Shown here: one piece after another, positions 27,301-46,848 of the stretch
How the letters are laid out: each line of letters starts with the position of its first letter
Position numbering within the stretch: position 1 is the stretch's first letter
From: Cliona cf. orientalis
Taxonomy: Eukaryota; Porifera; Demospongiae; Clionaida; Clionaidae
Length of the DNA: 64,000 nt
Reading direction: 5' to 3'
Assembly (NCBI GenBank): GCA_963930775.1
Contig: OZ005704.1
Location: 3,286,001-3,350,000 of the forward strand
Made by a program: the position numbers and the translations under genes
The notes under the pieces: model-generated
Told to the model about the DNA's origin: nothing
Databases searched by the model: none
The model's input: only the letters and a program-made list of their open reading frames with translations

Positions 27301-30300
27301 CCTTAATTTGGAGAAAGTAACAACTGTAAATTATAACTAGTTAAAATCAGCTGCTAGTTACCTCTTGTTGCAAACTGAAATGTATCTGCCATCCATTGAC
27401 CAGCTGACAAGTCATAAGTGAGGACTTGTGACTAATATAATATCATTTCATAGCATAGCAATGGTGGTAGAACCAAACTGACCATGTTACTATTCACATT
27501 AATTAGAACCACAACTTCATCATTGTTAGGATGGACGGCCATTGACTGCTAAAATACCATATTAACGTTCTCATTATTAAGATCTGCAGTACTAACATTG
27601 GCAACTTACCACAGATCCAAGTGGTACCACAATACTATGAAATTGCAGCCCGCCATCTTGAGACACATAGATGGTATTGTCCTGAAAAATTATTGTATAG
27701 TTCATCCTCTTAAAAAATTTTGTTCACAATTCCAACCTCAGTGTTAACAGACCAAGCAGCAACAACATCAGCCAAATCCTGCGCAGTTTAAGATGATATA
27801 ATATTATTATAGTGAGTGAGTTTACAGTAATCACAGAATGCTTACAGTGCCAGGCAAAAGAGTGGCTCCTGCTGCTGTAATGTGCTCCACCCCGCTAGAA
27901 GGAATACCTAGTGCACAATTCAATATAATAATATTATGCATACTTGCTTCAATAATATGTATGTATACCTGATGCTGTGAGGACTGAGGGACTACCAGCT
28001 GATACAACAATCACCTCACCATTTACCAATGCACACAGAGCAGTCTTGGTGAAGTCAATCTCGTCTATAGGATCTGAAATGTGCATTATCTATGCAGGGA
28101 GTGTGTGCAGTGAATGACACAATTGCATGCACAACTGCACAACATAGGAAGATTAGCCAAATGTCAACCTGAAACTCTGAATATGTCTCAAAGCCATCTT
28201 GTGTGATCAAATTCAGTCCACTGTGGAATAGTATTGGTAGTAATACCAGCAGAATAGAGACTCTGAGCATATCTTATACGTACCTAAGCAGCACTACTGC
28301 TGTTCCAAGGGTTTGCTTATCCTGCATAGGAAAATACGAATCAACAGAATACTTAGCTATACCCTACCTGAAACAGAACTGGAAAGCCACTTGAAGTTGT
28401 GTTTGAAGATGGGTACACCTAGATTATAAATAAGATTATGCGCACTTGCTCAGTCCCTGAATAATCTATTATCTCTCACCTCTATTGCACTACCATTAAA
28501 CCGTTCAAAAGTGATGGTAGCCGAGATTGGTCTATACAGGAAGCATTAATTATACCTCGTAGACAAGACTAATTAGTACACAACCTGATGCTGCAATCCA
28601 TCACTAAGATGCTTCTGCCACTAATACTCAAAATAATCTCATAGACAGGAGTAAAGTTAGGTGTGATATGAAATTCCCAACAACTAATAGTATGTTGCAG
28701 TGACCAAAATTAACATCCAATCAACTGGTTTACACAACACACCTAGAGGATGGGTTATACCCTAGCACAGATACAGTGGCCTCAACTGGTCTGAAGATGG
28801 TCACAGAAGGAGCTTGTCCAAGTGACTGAAACAGAGCCGTTGTGTAAATATCCTATGCCCAAATGCACAAAAAATAATGTTTTACTGTGAAATATCATGT
28901 GAATCCTCCCTTGCCTTATCTATCCTCTCAGATTCTAACTACACCAATATCCAAATATTCCATAGCTATGTATATTATATAAGCCCAGAAACTGGTATAA
29001 AAATTACCTTTGAAGGTTCTTCATCTACCGTTTCTCCAACCCATACTTTGAGCAGTAACTACAGCAAGAGACTTTGCATTAGCCTTAAGATTCAAGCTGC
29101 TTAACTACTAGTGTACATACCATGCTGCTGTAAAGATAGGATCACATAATATTATCATGATAATATCAACAGCTTGATAAAATTGTTATTACCCATTTTC
29201 GTTTAACATGGAAGCAGTTTTCCAGTTGTAGCAATGGGCAGTATTATCGAGAGGAATGACTCCTACATCCTATACACAAAGCATATGAAGTTTAACAGTA
29301 GTCACATTCTAGACATCAGATACCCATATCATGCATCAGCAAAATAGTTATTATTAACCCTCCACATATATAGTTGGAATATTAATGTCATAACACATAA
29401 TGACTACACATAGCAAACAAGAGCATGATTGTGCACCTCATTGTTGACTGAGTCATCAGTGTCCTGAAGTTGAATCCAATGAAAACCAGGCTGGGAGCAT
29501 TGGAGCTGATAAGTAACCACCCTGTATAAATAATGAATACCACATATGGCATGTATGCCAATGTTCCGCTGCACCCACAATTGAGTAAAAATAGTAACAG
29601 TAATGCATAACTGACATAAACAATGCTATATTTAGCTCCCAGGGTAATGTACCGTAATGAGGGCTAAGCCTGATATATAAGAATCAGGCAGCGAGTTTAT
29701 GTAGTGACAACAATAACCAACATTAATTTTGGTACTACAGACTAGCCCACTGGAATGGCTGTAGCATACGATGACAGAGAATCACACTTCAGAAGTGGAA
29801 GGTATGTGTGCATATATACAAAAATGGGTGTAACCAGGAATATAATCTACTTTTATTGCAGTTATTTTGAACGTCTGCAAAAGCAGAAAGGAAGATATGA
29901 AGTTATTTACAGAGACTATGAAAAGCAACATCCCTGGGGCACTACTCCAGAAGATGAATGGGAGAACAGTGCATGCAACTATCCAGATGGTCTCAGAGGC
30001 CCGGATGGGTACACCCGAATTCCTATCAGTGCACTATGCCATGTGACACACAACAGAGAAGCAGCCTTCATCCGATCCTCAGTTGAGACTCAACAATGCT
30101 ACACCTTCAAACCAGCCGCAAAGCTAGGAAAACAATATGGGGATGACCGCTTTCCACTAGGAGAAACTTACAGACACTTAGAACGGAGGATATTCAGTAA
30201 AATTGATTGCTCTCAAGATGATCCAATATTTCCAGGTTACTACAGCTGGTGGGGACTCAGTACTACTGACTGGTACAAAGAAAGAGGTCAGAATCTTTCA

Positions 30301-31243
30301 TCGATCATAACTAGGAGACCAGATGTAGTGGTGGCAGAGTTTATGGCTCTCCCCACAAAGTCCCGCTATGGAAATAGTGCATTTACAATTGGGTTCAGTG
30401 AACTATTATTGAGCTATAAGCGTTCACGCATAGACATTCAAGAGAGACGCCATATATGCTTGAGAGTAGGTGGGACACTCCGGTACAAATACGAGATCTG
30501 CTACATTGTTTTAGTGTGCCTCCAACAGGATCACAGCTTTGATGATTTGGATACTATTGATGGGCAAGACATTATTAACCACAATGGACTAGTTCAGAGG
30601 GGAAAGGTTGTGGACTATCGCCGAACTCCAGAATTCAAAGCCAAATATATTGTGTCAAGTATGAACTATCAAAACTTTAGTTGGGAACAAGTGGTATTTG
30701 CACTTTACTATCCAAGTGAAGAATTTGAACTATACTGCAACAAGGATGATGTAACAGAGGAACACACTGAACATAAATTTTGTATATCCACACGGGCTGG
30801 ACCAGGCGGCAGAAGACAGTGCCCAAATGAAATATAATGACATGTACTCTCTCATATAAATATGTATGTTATTGAACTTATTATAATAAGCTTACGATAA
30901 AGCAGAGACAATGCATGTTGGTGATATCCAGGTTTTGTTTTCGCTCAAAACCATACTTTCAAACGTCACCTGAGGCAACACACTTAACACTGAGTCGGCA
31001 GCCTTCAAGTTTCTCACTCTCACCTTATTTTTATAGGATAGAAGATTGTGTCCATGGCTTGGGTAGTCTACAAAGCTGTGATCATTATTAAAAATTAATG
31101 CACCATGCTCTTTCATAAATTGCAATTAATATTGTAGTATATAAATGTATATAGCTAGATCAGTTCACTTACCGCCAGGGAGGTTGAATACCGTCCACGA
31201 CTGTCACTAGTAGCAGCAAAAGATACACGAGGCACGCTCTCAT
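24370..31243 (-). CDS. CatSper accessory-subunit-like membrane protein
   Basis: The gene has many small exons (about 40-110 nt) from 31.2 kb down to 24.37 kb. The first encodes a signal peptide (MRACLVYLLLLLVTVV; ATG 31241-31243). The second, about 30897-31110, contains NNDHSFVDYP. The next clear one is 29437-29521 (VVTYQLQCSQPGFHWIQLQD). Mid-gene exons read like propeller strands, for example DNTIYVSQDGGLQF and WNGRFVILSEEHRLFYGD. The end has AVYVF-type text (HNAIYVFTATVV), SFCNLTAMFAVEVYG, one transmembrane segment (YIGYIFLVLTCAVGVAILAS) and a short basic tail. A large propeller ectodomain with one C-terminal membrane helix fits the beta/gamma/delta/epsilon accessory subunits of the sperm CatSper calcium channel. 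I cannot say which subunit. The exon 1/2 junction is ambiguous (two donors). A two-exon gene on the other strand sits in intron 2. Confidence 0.6.
29755..30837 (+). CDS. Nested two-exon gene of unknown function
   Basis: A 360-codon open frame includes a probable 60-nt in-frame intron (29802-29861: GTATGT donor, TTGCAG acceptor). Splicing gives 340 residues and fuses RSGS to YFERLQKQKG. The gene lies wholly inside an intron of the CatSper-like gene, on the opposite strand. The protein has no signal peptide or clear membrane helix and is rich in aromatic residues. Motifs include HPWGTTPEDEW, ISALCHVTHN, FPGYYSWWGLS and RRPDVVVAEFMALP. An LCHVTH-type strand followed by YSWWG recalls uncharacterised proteins of marine invertebrates, but I cannot name a domain. 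The unusually long single exon 2 in a region of tiny exons suggests a retroposed or independently acquired gene. Function unknown. Confidence 0.65.
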   Translation: MAVAYDDRESHFRSGRYVCIYTKMGVTRNIIYFYCSYFERLQKQKGRYEVIYRDYEKQHPWGTTPEDEWENSACNYPDGLRGPDGYTRIPISALCHVTHNREAAFIRSSVETQQCYTFKPAAKLGKQYGDDRFPLGETYRHLERRIFSKIDCSQDDPIFPGYYSWWGLSTTDWYKERGQNLSSIITRRPDVVVAEFMALPTKSRYGNSAFTIGFSELLLSYKRSRIDIQERRHICLRVGGTLRYKYEICYIVLVCLQQDHSFDDLDTIDGQDIINHNGLVQRGKVVDYRRTPEFKAKYIVSSMNYQNFSWEQVVFALYYPSEEFELYCNKDDVTEEHTEHKFCISTRAGPGGRRQCPNEI

Positions 31244-31324
31244 AATGCAGAATTCAAAGCTAGCTGTGCAGCCAAAAAGCAGCTGCTCGTTGCTTGTACA
31301 CGCACATGCATAATATTATTATTG

Positions 31325-31336
31325 CTGCGCATGCGC
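31325..31336. promoter_or_regulatory. NRF-1-like palindrome upstream of the CatSper-like gene
   Basis: TGCGCATGCGCG lies about 80 bp upstream of the start codon (31243, - strand) in the 226-bp spacer between this gene and the NEMF stop. It fits the animal NRF-1 consensus (YGCGCAYGCGCR). The site is not inside a recognisable repeat, unlike the other copies of this palindrome in the window. Confidence 0.45.
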
Positions 31337-31469
31337 GACGCTCCGCCCAAAAATTGAATTTTAACACGCACAATGACATGAATCTAATGTTAGGGGTAAT
31401 TTGCTAACACAAATTTAATACTTGTGATATAAATAAAGACCACCTGCCTGAGCCAGACCATTGATGATC

Positions 31470-38508
<7,039 letters not shown>

Positions 38509-38856
38509 CTTGTATAAATCACACAACAAAGGGAAATGGTAAAGATCGTTATAACTCCACGTGTGGCGACGATCTTTACCTGCTTCATACCGAGTATGCA
38601 CGGTATGTAACTGAAATGTGATTGATTGTATATCCTTTATCAATTAGGGCAGCAACAATATTCTTACTAAGTAATTTGTACTAGCACACATGATTGTATA
38701 TTTGTTCTATTTGCAAACATGAAATAAAGTTGCTGGTTGAAAAAGTAGTAGATCTAGCACTCAGTATCACTTGCACTATTTGACTAGCCATACTCATTAT
38801 AATTTTAGATACCCAACTTGTACTCAGAAGTGTATGATTAATAATACTAATAGTTT

Positions 38857-41800
38857 TCAACTGTTTTTGTCGACAAGTATAGTAGTTCTTGGTTGTGTAA
38901 AGTTCTTAGGAGGGGCAGCTACTATAGTCCCAGGAGCTGACAATAGCTTCATTGGTGTTGTTGCTATTGATACATGGCGACCACAGAAAGTCTGCAGGAA
39001 GACATATTATTATTAATTTTATAGCCAGTAATTACTGCAGCCTCATCTCATTCCCAGCCTTTAACTTCAATGTTGCACACTGAGAAAACAGCTTTTCTGT
39101 GTGCAATATTGAGAGAAGGGCTGGGGACGAGGCTAGGATACTGGTCTTACTGTGACATTAAGGCCGCAATTATCCAAACTGTGAAAACGATCCCTATAAA
39201 CAAGAGAAATAATAAGTTAGCCTTCTATCAAGACAATGCGCCAATGCCTTACCCAATTGCTACACTACTTCTTCTTGAAGCATCCAACACATTCAATTGA
39301 TACTGCTTTGCTTCCTGAAAGACATCACTGCTATAATAACAAACATTATGACATTTGTGGCAGTATTGAGTACCTTTAATGCTTTATGGTGTGAAGTTCG
39401 CTCCACAAAACTATTGAAGTCTCTTTCGGCTTTCTCTTCCATTTGATGCAATTGTTGAATCTGAAACAATGGCCATCACACATTGATTTATTTCACAACT
39501 TAGCATTGATGAGCCTACCATTTCATAGAATTCTAATTCTTCATCTTGATCACGTTTATGCTGTTCCTCAATGAGTTCATGCTTTGAAAAAAAAAATAAT
39601 ATACAGTAATTGATTAATTACAATTATTGTTATGGAATACCTGCTTCTTAAGAGTTTCTTCCGCTTTTTCCTCATGTGTTTGCCAAATTTCAGTGAGACA
39701 TTCTTGGTCCGGAGTGACAGGGCGAAGTCCTTCTTGAGCCAACTCTCCTGCAACTTCATACCACACCTCTCCAGACTGCATATTATAATCATTGTAAACA
39801 GTACGTATACATTGGGGGGGGGGGGGAGTTTCTAGTAGCCATGTACCTTGAAATCCAGGTAGGCTTCAACTGTATAAAGAGTAATCTTGTCTTCTGTCGA
39901 AAGTTCATCAGAGTGGTAGTTGAATCCTGCAGGAACCCACAGTGTATGTGTACACTGGCTACACATACCATGTGGCCAAAGAAATCTCACATACCTAATT
40001 TACAACACAGGGCATAGATTTTGGCCCTCATGTTTTCAGTGACATCAATGATTGAGGCAGAGGGACAGTGTGATGGGATGGGAGGGACTCCACACGCATT
40101 CTGCTCTGCCCCTACCAGTGGCTGTTGAGTGGCCGCCAAGGAGTTCATTGACCCTCTTGGCACTTCCATCTCCTGCTCTTCATTTCTCCAGAGTCGTGCA
40201 AGGAGAGACCACACAGAACACTTATCAGATGTTCTCCACGCTGCCACATGTGGAATAGCCTAAACCACATCCAAATTAATGCAATTGTTGTAGCATTTTC
40301 ATAATATATGATATTACACACCTTTGGGTTTTCACAGAGATCAACTAACACTCCAAGAACAAGGTTCTTCATGTTCTCTGGACACCTCTAATAACAATAG
40401 AATTACATTATGTTCAATATTATGCATGCGGCACGTTCATAGGTCAGCACATAGTACTATATAGTGGGATTTTTTTTTATTTTCATACACCATTGCAATA
40501 GCTGCAAACTTATTGTGAGTATATTATCACACAGCAAGTCTCTATCATATAAATTATTTCTGGTGAGATACACATGTGAAATCAATAGTAAATTTTCCCA
40601 CTATACCGTAGTTAATCGAATACAATGCATGATCCAATTTAACGCAATAAATTAGCATTTTACGAATTCTCATAACGTTTATATATGGAGCGATTGACGA
40701 CCTTTACCAGAAAAACGCTCGTTTTTCAAAATTGAAATTATTTTTTTTCCATGCGTAGTATTAGATTAAGTACGGTACCCAGTATTATCATTATTACCGG
40801 GCAAGCACCCACTCCCGGGTAAGCACCCATGTAGCTCGTTTCAAGGGGTCAATGTAGCAGCTTCTATACAAACGTATGGAAGTAATATCCTAGGTAAGCA
40901 CCCACGCGGGCCAAAATTGTGTGTTACGTGTATGTTTAAGCGCCCATGGGCGTTTACCCGGGACACAACGGTATATGTAATGTACTTACATTGAGTATAT
41001 CCAGTAAAATAAGCATTCCTTCTTGCTCAAGAAACATATCCTCAACAACTGCATTTCCAACTACAGTGCACCATACACAGTCCACAGCGGCCAGTAAGAG
41101 CCTGTGGTGACCCAAACCACTAGCAAACTTGTCAATATCCCTCTTCAAATAATCGATCAGAAGCTTCACACCATCATAACCACCAAATAACTCCTGCATA
41201 CAATGTCATAGTCAGTAATTGGCCACAAGGAATGAAGGACTATACTGCAAAACCCTCAGTGCAAGTACGTTGCTGTCCAAGTTAGCAAGTAGCATTAGCA
41301 ATGAACTCTTGACAAGAAAGCCTAAGATGGCATAATATAAGCCAGATACACACACAGGCAGAAATAGAATGACTACTGTAATCCTAAATCCCTATAAGTA
41401 TGATTACACTAGAAGACTCACAGAAGTAGAAGTTGAAAGCAACAGGTAGCTTGACATACTCAAGAGTTAATCGCGTGGTATCGTCAAGGGGATGCCACAA
41501 CAATGTAACTATAATATAGGCTCACCTTTCGGTGGATATCCAGCTCACAAATGCATGAGATAATGAGGAGAATATCTGCCTGCATCTCAAGAAGTACTCG
41601 ACTGCTTACAACCTCTGTAGAAGATTGCTCCAGTAGCAACTTTAACACGCCTGTGTATACATGTACATGTATGTGTACAAATGTACATGCTGGATCTCTC
41701 CAGGCTCAGTAGCAATAGAGGCAACTCACCAAGCAGAAGTGGTATTGCCCCCTGCTCATGGAGGTCTTGGTTTATTACATCATCTCCACCACTGCACATG

Positions 41801-44800
41801 CTCAGTAACAGCCGAAGAGAATATCTTAACTGGGATAACTTTGTGCCACGCCCACCTTCACCATGGAAACTATTACCATGACCCTTGAATTCTTCTGTAT
41901 GCAGTAACAGACTGGCTAAATGTCATACATCAGCTACACTGGGAGTATCTAGTTGATACCTTCCTGCTTAGAGCACCACTCCACAAGCATGAGCAGACGA
42001 GTGTTCCCCTGGCAAGTCATGTAGTCTTCCAAGCAAAATGGAGCCAGTGAAGACAAACATGAAAGGGCCTATGTAACACAGAGACAACTAGTACACACTT
42101 AATAATGAAAATAGCCTATCGGCAATCTAGCAATAGTTACTAGAATATTAAACTGATCACTGACCAATAGTTGTAGCTCTTCAAATTGAGCTGGATTCCA
42201 GAGATATTTCTCCACCTTGTCGTTCCTTGTGACGAAAGAGAGGAGGCTGCGTATGATCTTCTCTTCTGCCATGACCTTCACAGCAGCCAGGTCACCACTC
42301 AAACTAGACAGCATACAGAAGAGACCCTTCTTAAGTTCAAAGTCTTCATGCTGTTGAGTTAGTTTGAGGCCTCTGAGGCTCTCTTGAAGGTGAGGCCGAC
42401 TACCACTTTCTGAGGTGTGATATAATCAATGCATGTAAATTATAGTGCACGGGAAGGGTTAAAGCTACACTTGCACCATGAGTACCTTCTGGAAAGTTGG
42501 CAAATAAGCAGAGATCTCTGAGGAATCCAGTTTCCTTTGGGGGAAGAGAGGGTGGTGGAAGGATAAAAACTGATTCTTCTCTAGAGTTCATTTATGCATA
42601 CAGTGGAACCCCGCTTAACGGACACCCTCGATGGCGGACACTTGCGATATAATGGACAATTATGAATGTCCGGATTGTATTTCCATAGACCTCAATATAT
42701 TCAAACCCCCTCAACAGCGGACACCCCGCTATTCCGTATAACGGACACTTATTTTGGTCCCGTTCAAGCCTGCGCAATAGTGAACAACCTCGCATAACGG
42801 ACAGTTAGGCCACACCCACCATCAAAATGTGTCGGTTTCAGCGACCAGTAACTACAGTAAAGCCGAAATGTCTCAAATTCTTGCTCAGAAGCTGTCAGTT
42901 GACAGATCTCTCATCAATATGGTCTTTTTTGTCGTCCACAATAGTGCTTCATCATAGCTGGCCGCGATTGTAGGAGGGGCGTGGTCAACCACTAACCCCT
43001 GAGCTAAGAACACCTTGCTATAGCGGACAAAAATTTTGGTCCCAATGGTGTCTGCTTTAGAGGGGTTCCACTGTAGTACTGTTCTCACCAGGAATGGAGC
43101 ATCAGGACAAATCTGGACCACACGAAGGCAAATCATCATTAAATCATTTCTGAGTTGCTTCCACTGCACACTAGATGCTGTCAACATGAGATCATGAAAT
43201 ACGTTCTTAAGCACCCTATGATCAAACGTAGTAATATCTGTTATGATATTACATAAATGTTGCACAACCTTATGCATTTGCGAGTGCTCAACTGCTTCGC
43301 AACCTGCAGAGAGAGAGAGAGAGAGAGATCTTAGAGATAGCACACTACTGGGTCCTAACCCATATATATGACAGTGTGATAGCATTTGTCTAGTGAATAA
43401 GCACCATAACAGATTGCACACATACCTGTATTTGTGATCCATACTCTAATAGATTCCACATAATTTCCATACCCGCAAAGAGAATTCTAATTAGAAACAC
43501 CAATTAATAATTGTATTGTTACAGAGAAAGTTTACCTCTGCTCAGGATCGGGCAGAGTGAATGAGTCACAGATGATCTCAGCTCCTCCAACTGATAACAT
43601 ATGATTACAATTAGTTGGTGCTACTGACAGTATCTGAATGGTCTGCAGGAGAGCATATCTCGTACTCTGTTCCTCACACTTTTGAAACGCCTACAGATGA
43701 AAAATTAATATATTATGTGTCACTGTGTGTACTATGATTTAAAGGTTTACTTTAATCAAAGACTTGGCAATTGCACTTCTTTCAATCAGTGCAGCATTGA
43801 ACGTGACCCTAGTCATCTGCAGACCTGCAATGATTTACTTCATAATAATATGATACATCACTGGACTCGTGACATGACTAAGCATGCCATACTATCATAG
43901 CCTACTGGCCAGGATGTGTACACACAGAACACAGCTGTGCAAATGTGAGATGTAGCTATAACTCATTGCTGTGGCACACATGCAGGCCTGGGGAAATGTG
44001 CTCCACAGAGCTCCAGCTATTGTGCAATGATAACAATGTACACGTATACCTTCCATTAGTGCCTGGTTGGATTGTTCAGTTGAGAACTCCGCTACTGCCC
44101 TGGCCACCTCAGTTCTGACTGGTTCACTCTCCATGCACACCAGCTCACCCAGTGTGCTCAACACCTCAATCACCTGAGGGGCGTAAGTGTTCTCATCAGA
44201 TGCTTTTTCTTTCAGAAAAGGAAGTCCACAGAGCTCTATAAGTCGACAGAGTGCTTCACAGATTTCTGGATTTGTCTGAAGCTTATTGGCACACACAAGC
44301 AGTAGCTGGGACAAATCAGATAAGTCTTTCAGAAGCTGGTGGTCTATGTTAAAGAATGTTACAGTGTGGCAGAATCCATGATGCTTAGTCTGGGTGCCAG
44401 CCCCTTCACAAGAGGGAGGAAGGGTCTGGTACACTTCGCATCAACAACTTGCTCTGCTGAGTCAGCCAAAGTAGCTCTAACTAAGTGGGTGTGAACATAA
44501 ATTCGGAAGTGCTAATTAAATAGACGGGGCTTGATGGGGGGTCGAGTTTGAAATTAACGACTACTATGTATTGAACGCGATTGAACAATATTTGCAGGCT
44601 TAATCAAGAACAGAAACGCTCGTCCGCTACTATTCTTATCCACTAAACGTGAGGACCAGGCATACGCCGGCAGTACAGCTAGTTTCGTACTTCCTGCGGC
44701 CTGGGTACAAAACTTATACGAACTTCTAGACGAAGCGCTACTATCGCTTGGCCCTCAAAACGTACCCGAGAGAAGTACAGCTTGTCAGGTATTCAGTCAG

Positions 44801-45708
44801 CGCAATCTTGGCTAAGAGCGCTGATGGTCGAATCCATGACTAAGCACAAGCATGACGAGATTTTCCTGTCCGTTAGATCTAGCTAGCTGCACTCGAATTA
44901 TTGGTATGGGTAGCGATTCCGGATGATTGACCTAGGCGCATAAAAGCAGTTATAACTTAGCAACGGAGGGGAGTGACAACAAAAAACTGAAATCACAAGA
45001 TAGCTTAGGAAATTTTCCTTCATTTAAGCCTCGAAACAAGCAAATCGGTCAAGTACACGCCTTGCAGATTTAATGTTTAGCTCTATGGAAAAATGTACGG
45101 AAAAACAATAATCGGTGCATAAATCGGGCACACTTCAACCTTTCAACAAAAAACATGTATCGCTGAATAGGCCTCACCGAGTGGAAGCTATCGACACCTT
45201 AACCATATAAACTGCTATTGCCGCCAGTTTGCACCATCGAGCCAAAAAATTAGGCGTCCGGAATTGCTAGTATGGGTATCGCTATGGAATGCACACACTT
45301 ACACAAGTATACATCACAATATGTATGGATGACGCTTTCATACTCAATTGTCACCCCATGGTACCCGTGGGGTGTGAAGAACAAGTCGATGCGAAGTGTA
45401 CCAGACCCTTTCTCCCTCTTGTGAAGGATCTGGCACCCAGACTACATGATGCTATCACTTAATATACATTTACATCACTTGAAAATGATTTCATATTAGG
45501 GATACAAATCCATGTTTGTTTTTGATGGCTATTCTATTGAGAGCTCTTAGATGCCGCTCCATCATTCCAACCTGCACAGAGGAAGATGTCAGTAGCGTAC
45601 AGTAGGCTGATCCCTGCTATATTAAAAACTCACAGATTGTTTGTCGGTGATCAGGCCGATAGCCTTAGGAATAGTCATTGAGCTTTTGAGTCGCTCCTTT
45701 TCTGCCAT
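38857..45708 (-). CDS. CFAP69: CFAP69, cilia- and flagella-associated ARM-repeat protein
   Basis: CFAP69 is an axoneme-associated protein needed for sperm flagella in mammals. Exon 1 is 45634-45708 (MAEKERLKSSMTIPKAIGLI), exon 2 is 45506-45571, exon 3 is 44050-44335 (LLKDLSDLSQLLLVCAN, then ELCGLPFLKEKASDENTYA, a strong family signature). Later exons give ARM-type helices: CEEQSTRYALLQTIQILS, SAVD-type text (AAVDCVWCTVVGNAVVEDMF), a conserved ENMRAKIYAL motif, and a C-terminal coiled coil (EKAERDFNSFVERTSHHKALKEA). The end runs through GDRFHSLDNCGLNVT to the last exon 38857-38991 (stop TGA), aligning with the C-terminus of human CFAP69. Two DNA transposons sit in introns: a 1059-bp TAGTCT element between exons 2 and 3 and a 473-bp Tigger-type MITE beside a mid-gene donor site. 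Not every middle exon was traced. Confidence 0.9.
42601..43073. mobile_element. 473-bp Tigger-type MITE in CFAP69
   Basis: The left end begins CAGTGGAACCCCGC and the right end is the complement GGGGTTCCACTG, with TA on both sides. Interior GGACA-rich arms resemble those of the full-length Tigger element at 52701-56102. There is no transposase, so it is a non-autonomous derivative. Its right end is only some 15-20 bp from the splice donor of a CFAP69 exon. Confidence 0.88.
44386..45444. mobile_element. 1059-bp Mutator-like element (TAGTCT TIR, 9-bp TSD)
   Basis: The termini TAGTCTGGGTGCCAG and complement form near-perfect inverted repeats of about 58 bp. The 9-bp sequence CATGATGCT flanks both sides (44377-44385 and 45445-45453). 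Long TIRs with a 9-bp duplication fit Mutator-like (MULE) elements. The interior has no convincing open frame, so it is non-autonomous. It lies in the CFAP69 intron between exons 2 and 3. Confidence 0.9.
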
Positions 45709-46848
45709 GGCTACTAGTACCTGGATCCCTCAGTTCAGCTAGCTTAATCGTTCGTTGCTATAGTAACAGGTGTTCACTATTTGGAATCGAATAGGAGGCG
45801 GAGCTCGCGCATGAATGGGGCTGGCCTTAGGGCTGGCCTAGTCTCGCCATGGACGCGCGCATGCGCAAGGGGTAAAGCAATCGGTTTGTACTATTGTCCG
45901 TCTGTCGTCGTTGTCGTCGTCGTCGGCACGAAAATCGCCAGATCTTGAGTTCTAGGCGTCTCTGCGTACTGTAAGCACAACCAATCGGTAGATATCGGTG
46001 AAAAACTGGTTTATACGGGCTTCGAATTGCTCAAAAGGGCTTACTAGCGCTACAAATCGTGTATTTTCTGTTCAACACACCTGTGGTTTGTCGACCACAC
46101 CCATTCCTTAGCATACTGATGCGACTGCGCATGCTCAAGCTCAGTATTGGAAAGGGTCGTCAGGTCATAAAGCAGCTATGCCGCAGAGTGTTGCAGTACT
46201 ACCCTACAGTGGCTACAGAGCGCGCGGGGTATGTGCTCTACAGAGCTCTAGTCTTGGTAGATACTTTTAATACGCGTGGGGAGAGGGGCTGGCCCGCCAG
46301 ACCAGAATTTGAGATGAAGGGTATGCAATGTCTCCCGGGAGCCTTTTTCAATTCCTACAGGACTTGAGTGAGTGGGGCCTGGGTGCTGGCCATGGCCAAA
46401 CTTTGTGATTACTGTATTGGTCATGATCTTGTCACCAAAAATGAACTTTCTATAAATGATGAATACTAATTTTGGAGCCCTGAGATTCTATGATTACAAC
46501 AATAGTTATTATTATTATTAGGAAATTAAATGGTTGTGGCAGTGCGCCTATAAAATTAATGAAGATTTAGTACTAAACTGTGACGAGCTGCCGCCCCATC
46601 CAGGCTTTTGGAGATGTTAATGTTATTATTTTGATTGTGATGCTAGACCACAATGTTGGAAAAGCCGTGATGATAGCAAGTGAGTATTGTACATTGGGCA
46701 CAACAGCTCCCAAATTCTGTATACCGTAGTTATGCATATGGGGCTGCAATACATTAATGACAATCAATATTTAAACAACACTTTCTGTGCTGTGATGGAT
46801 GTTTGTATTCTTAATGATTATAAAAAGTTATCATCACAAATTCAGGAT
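45709..46848. other. Spacer between CFAP69 promoter and START gene 3' end
   Basis: This 1140-bp spacer lies between the CFAP69 start (-) and the START-gene stop (-). A family A dispersed repeat occupies 45855-46251, so the CFAP69 upstream region contains its GCGCGCATGCGC end about 150 bp from the ATG. The rest is AT-rich without coding signal. Confidence 0.6.
45855..46251 (+). repeat. Dispersed repeat family A, copy 2
   Basis: Begins GCGCGCATGCGCAAGGGGTAAAG, passes a CGTCTGTC/GTCGTCGTCG low-complexity patch and a shared core (AAATCGCCAGATCTTGAG), and ends GGTATGTGCTCTACAGAGCTCTAG. The same ends occur at 5148-5544, 63261-63891 and inverted at 62196-62586; a diverged copy starts near 52042. 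Confidence 0.82.

Noticed and set aside
43895..43960. Extension of the CFAP69 exon 3 frame beyond 44050
   Set aside because: A GTATAC donor at 44049 and loss of family similarity after it indicate intron read-through.
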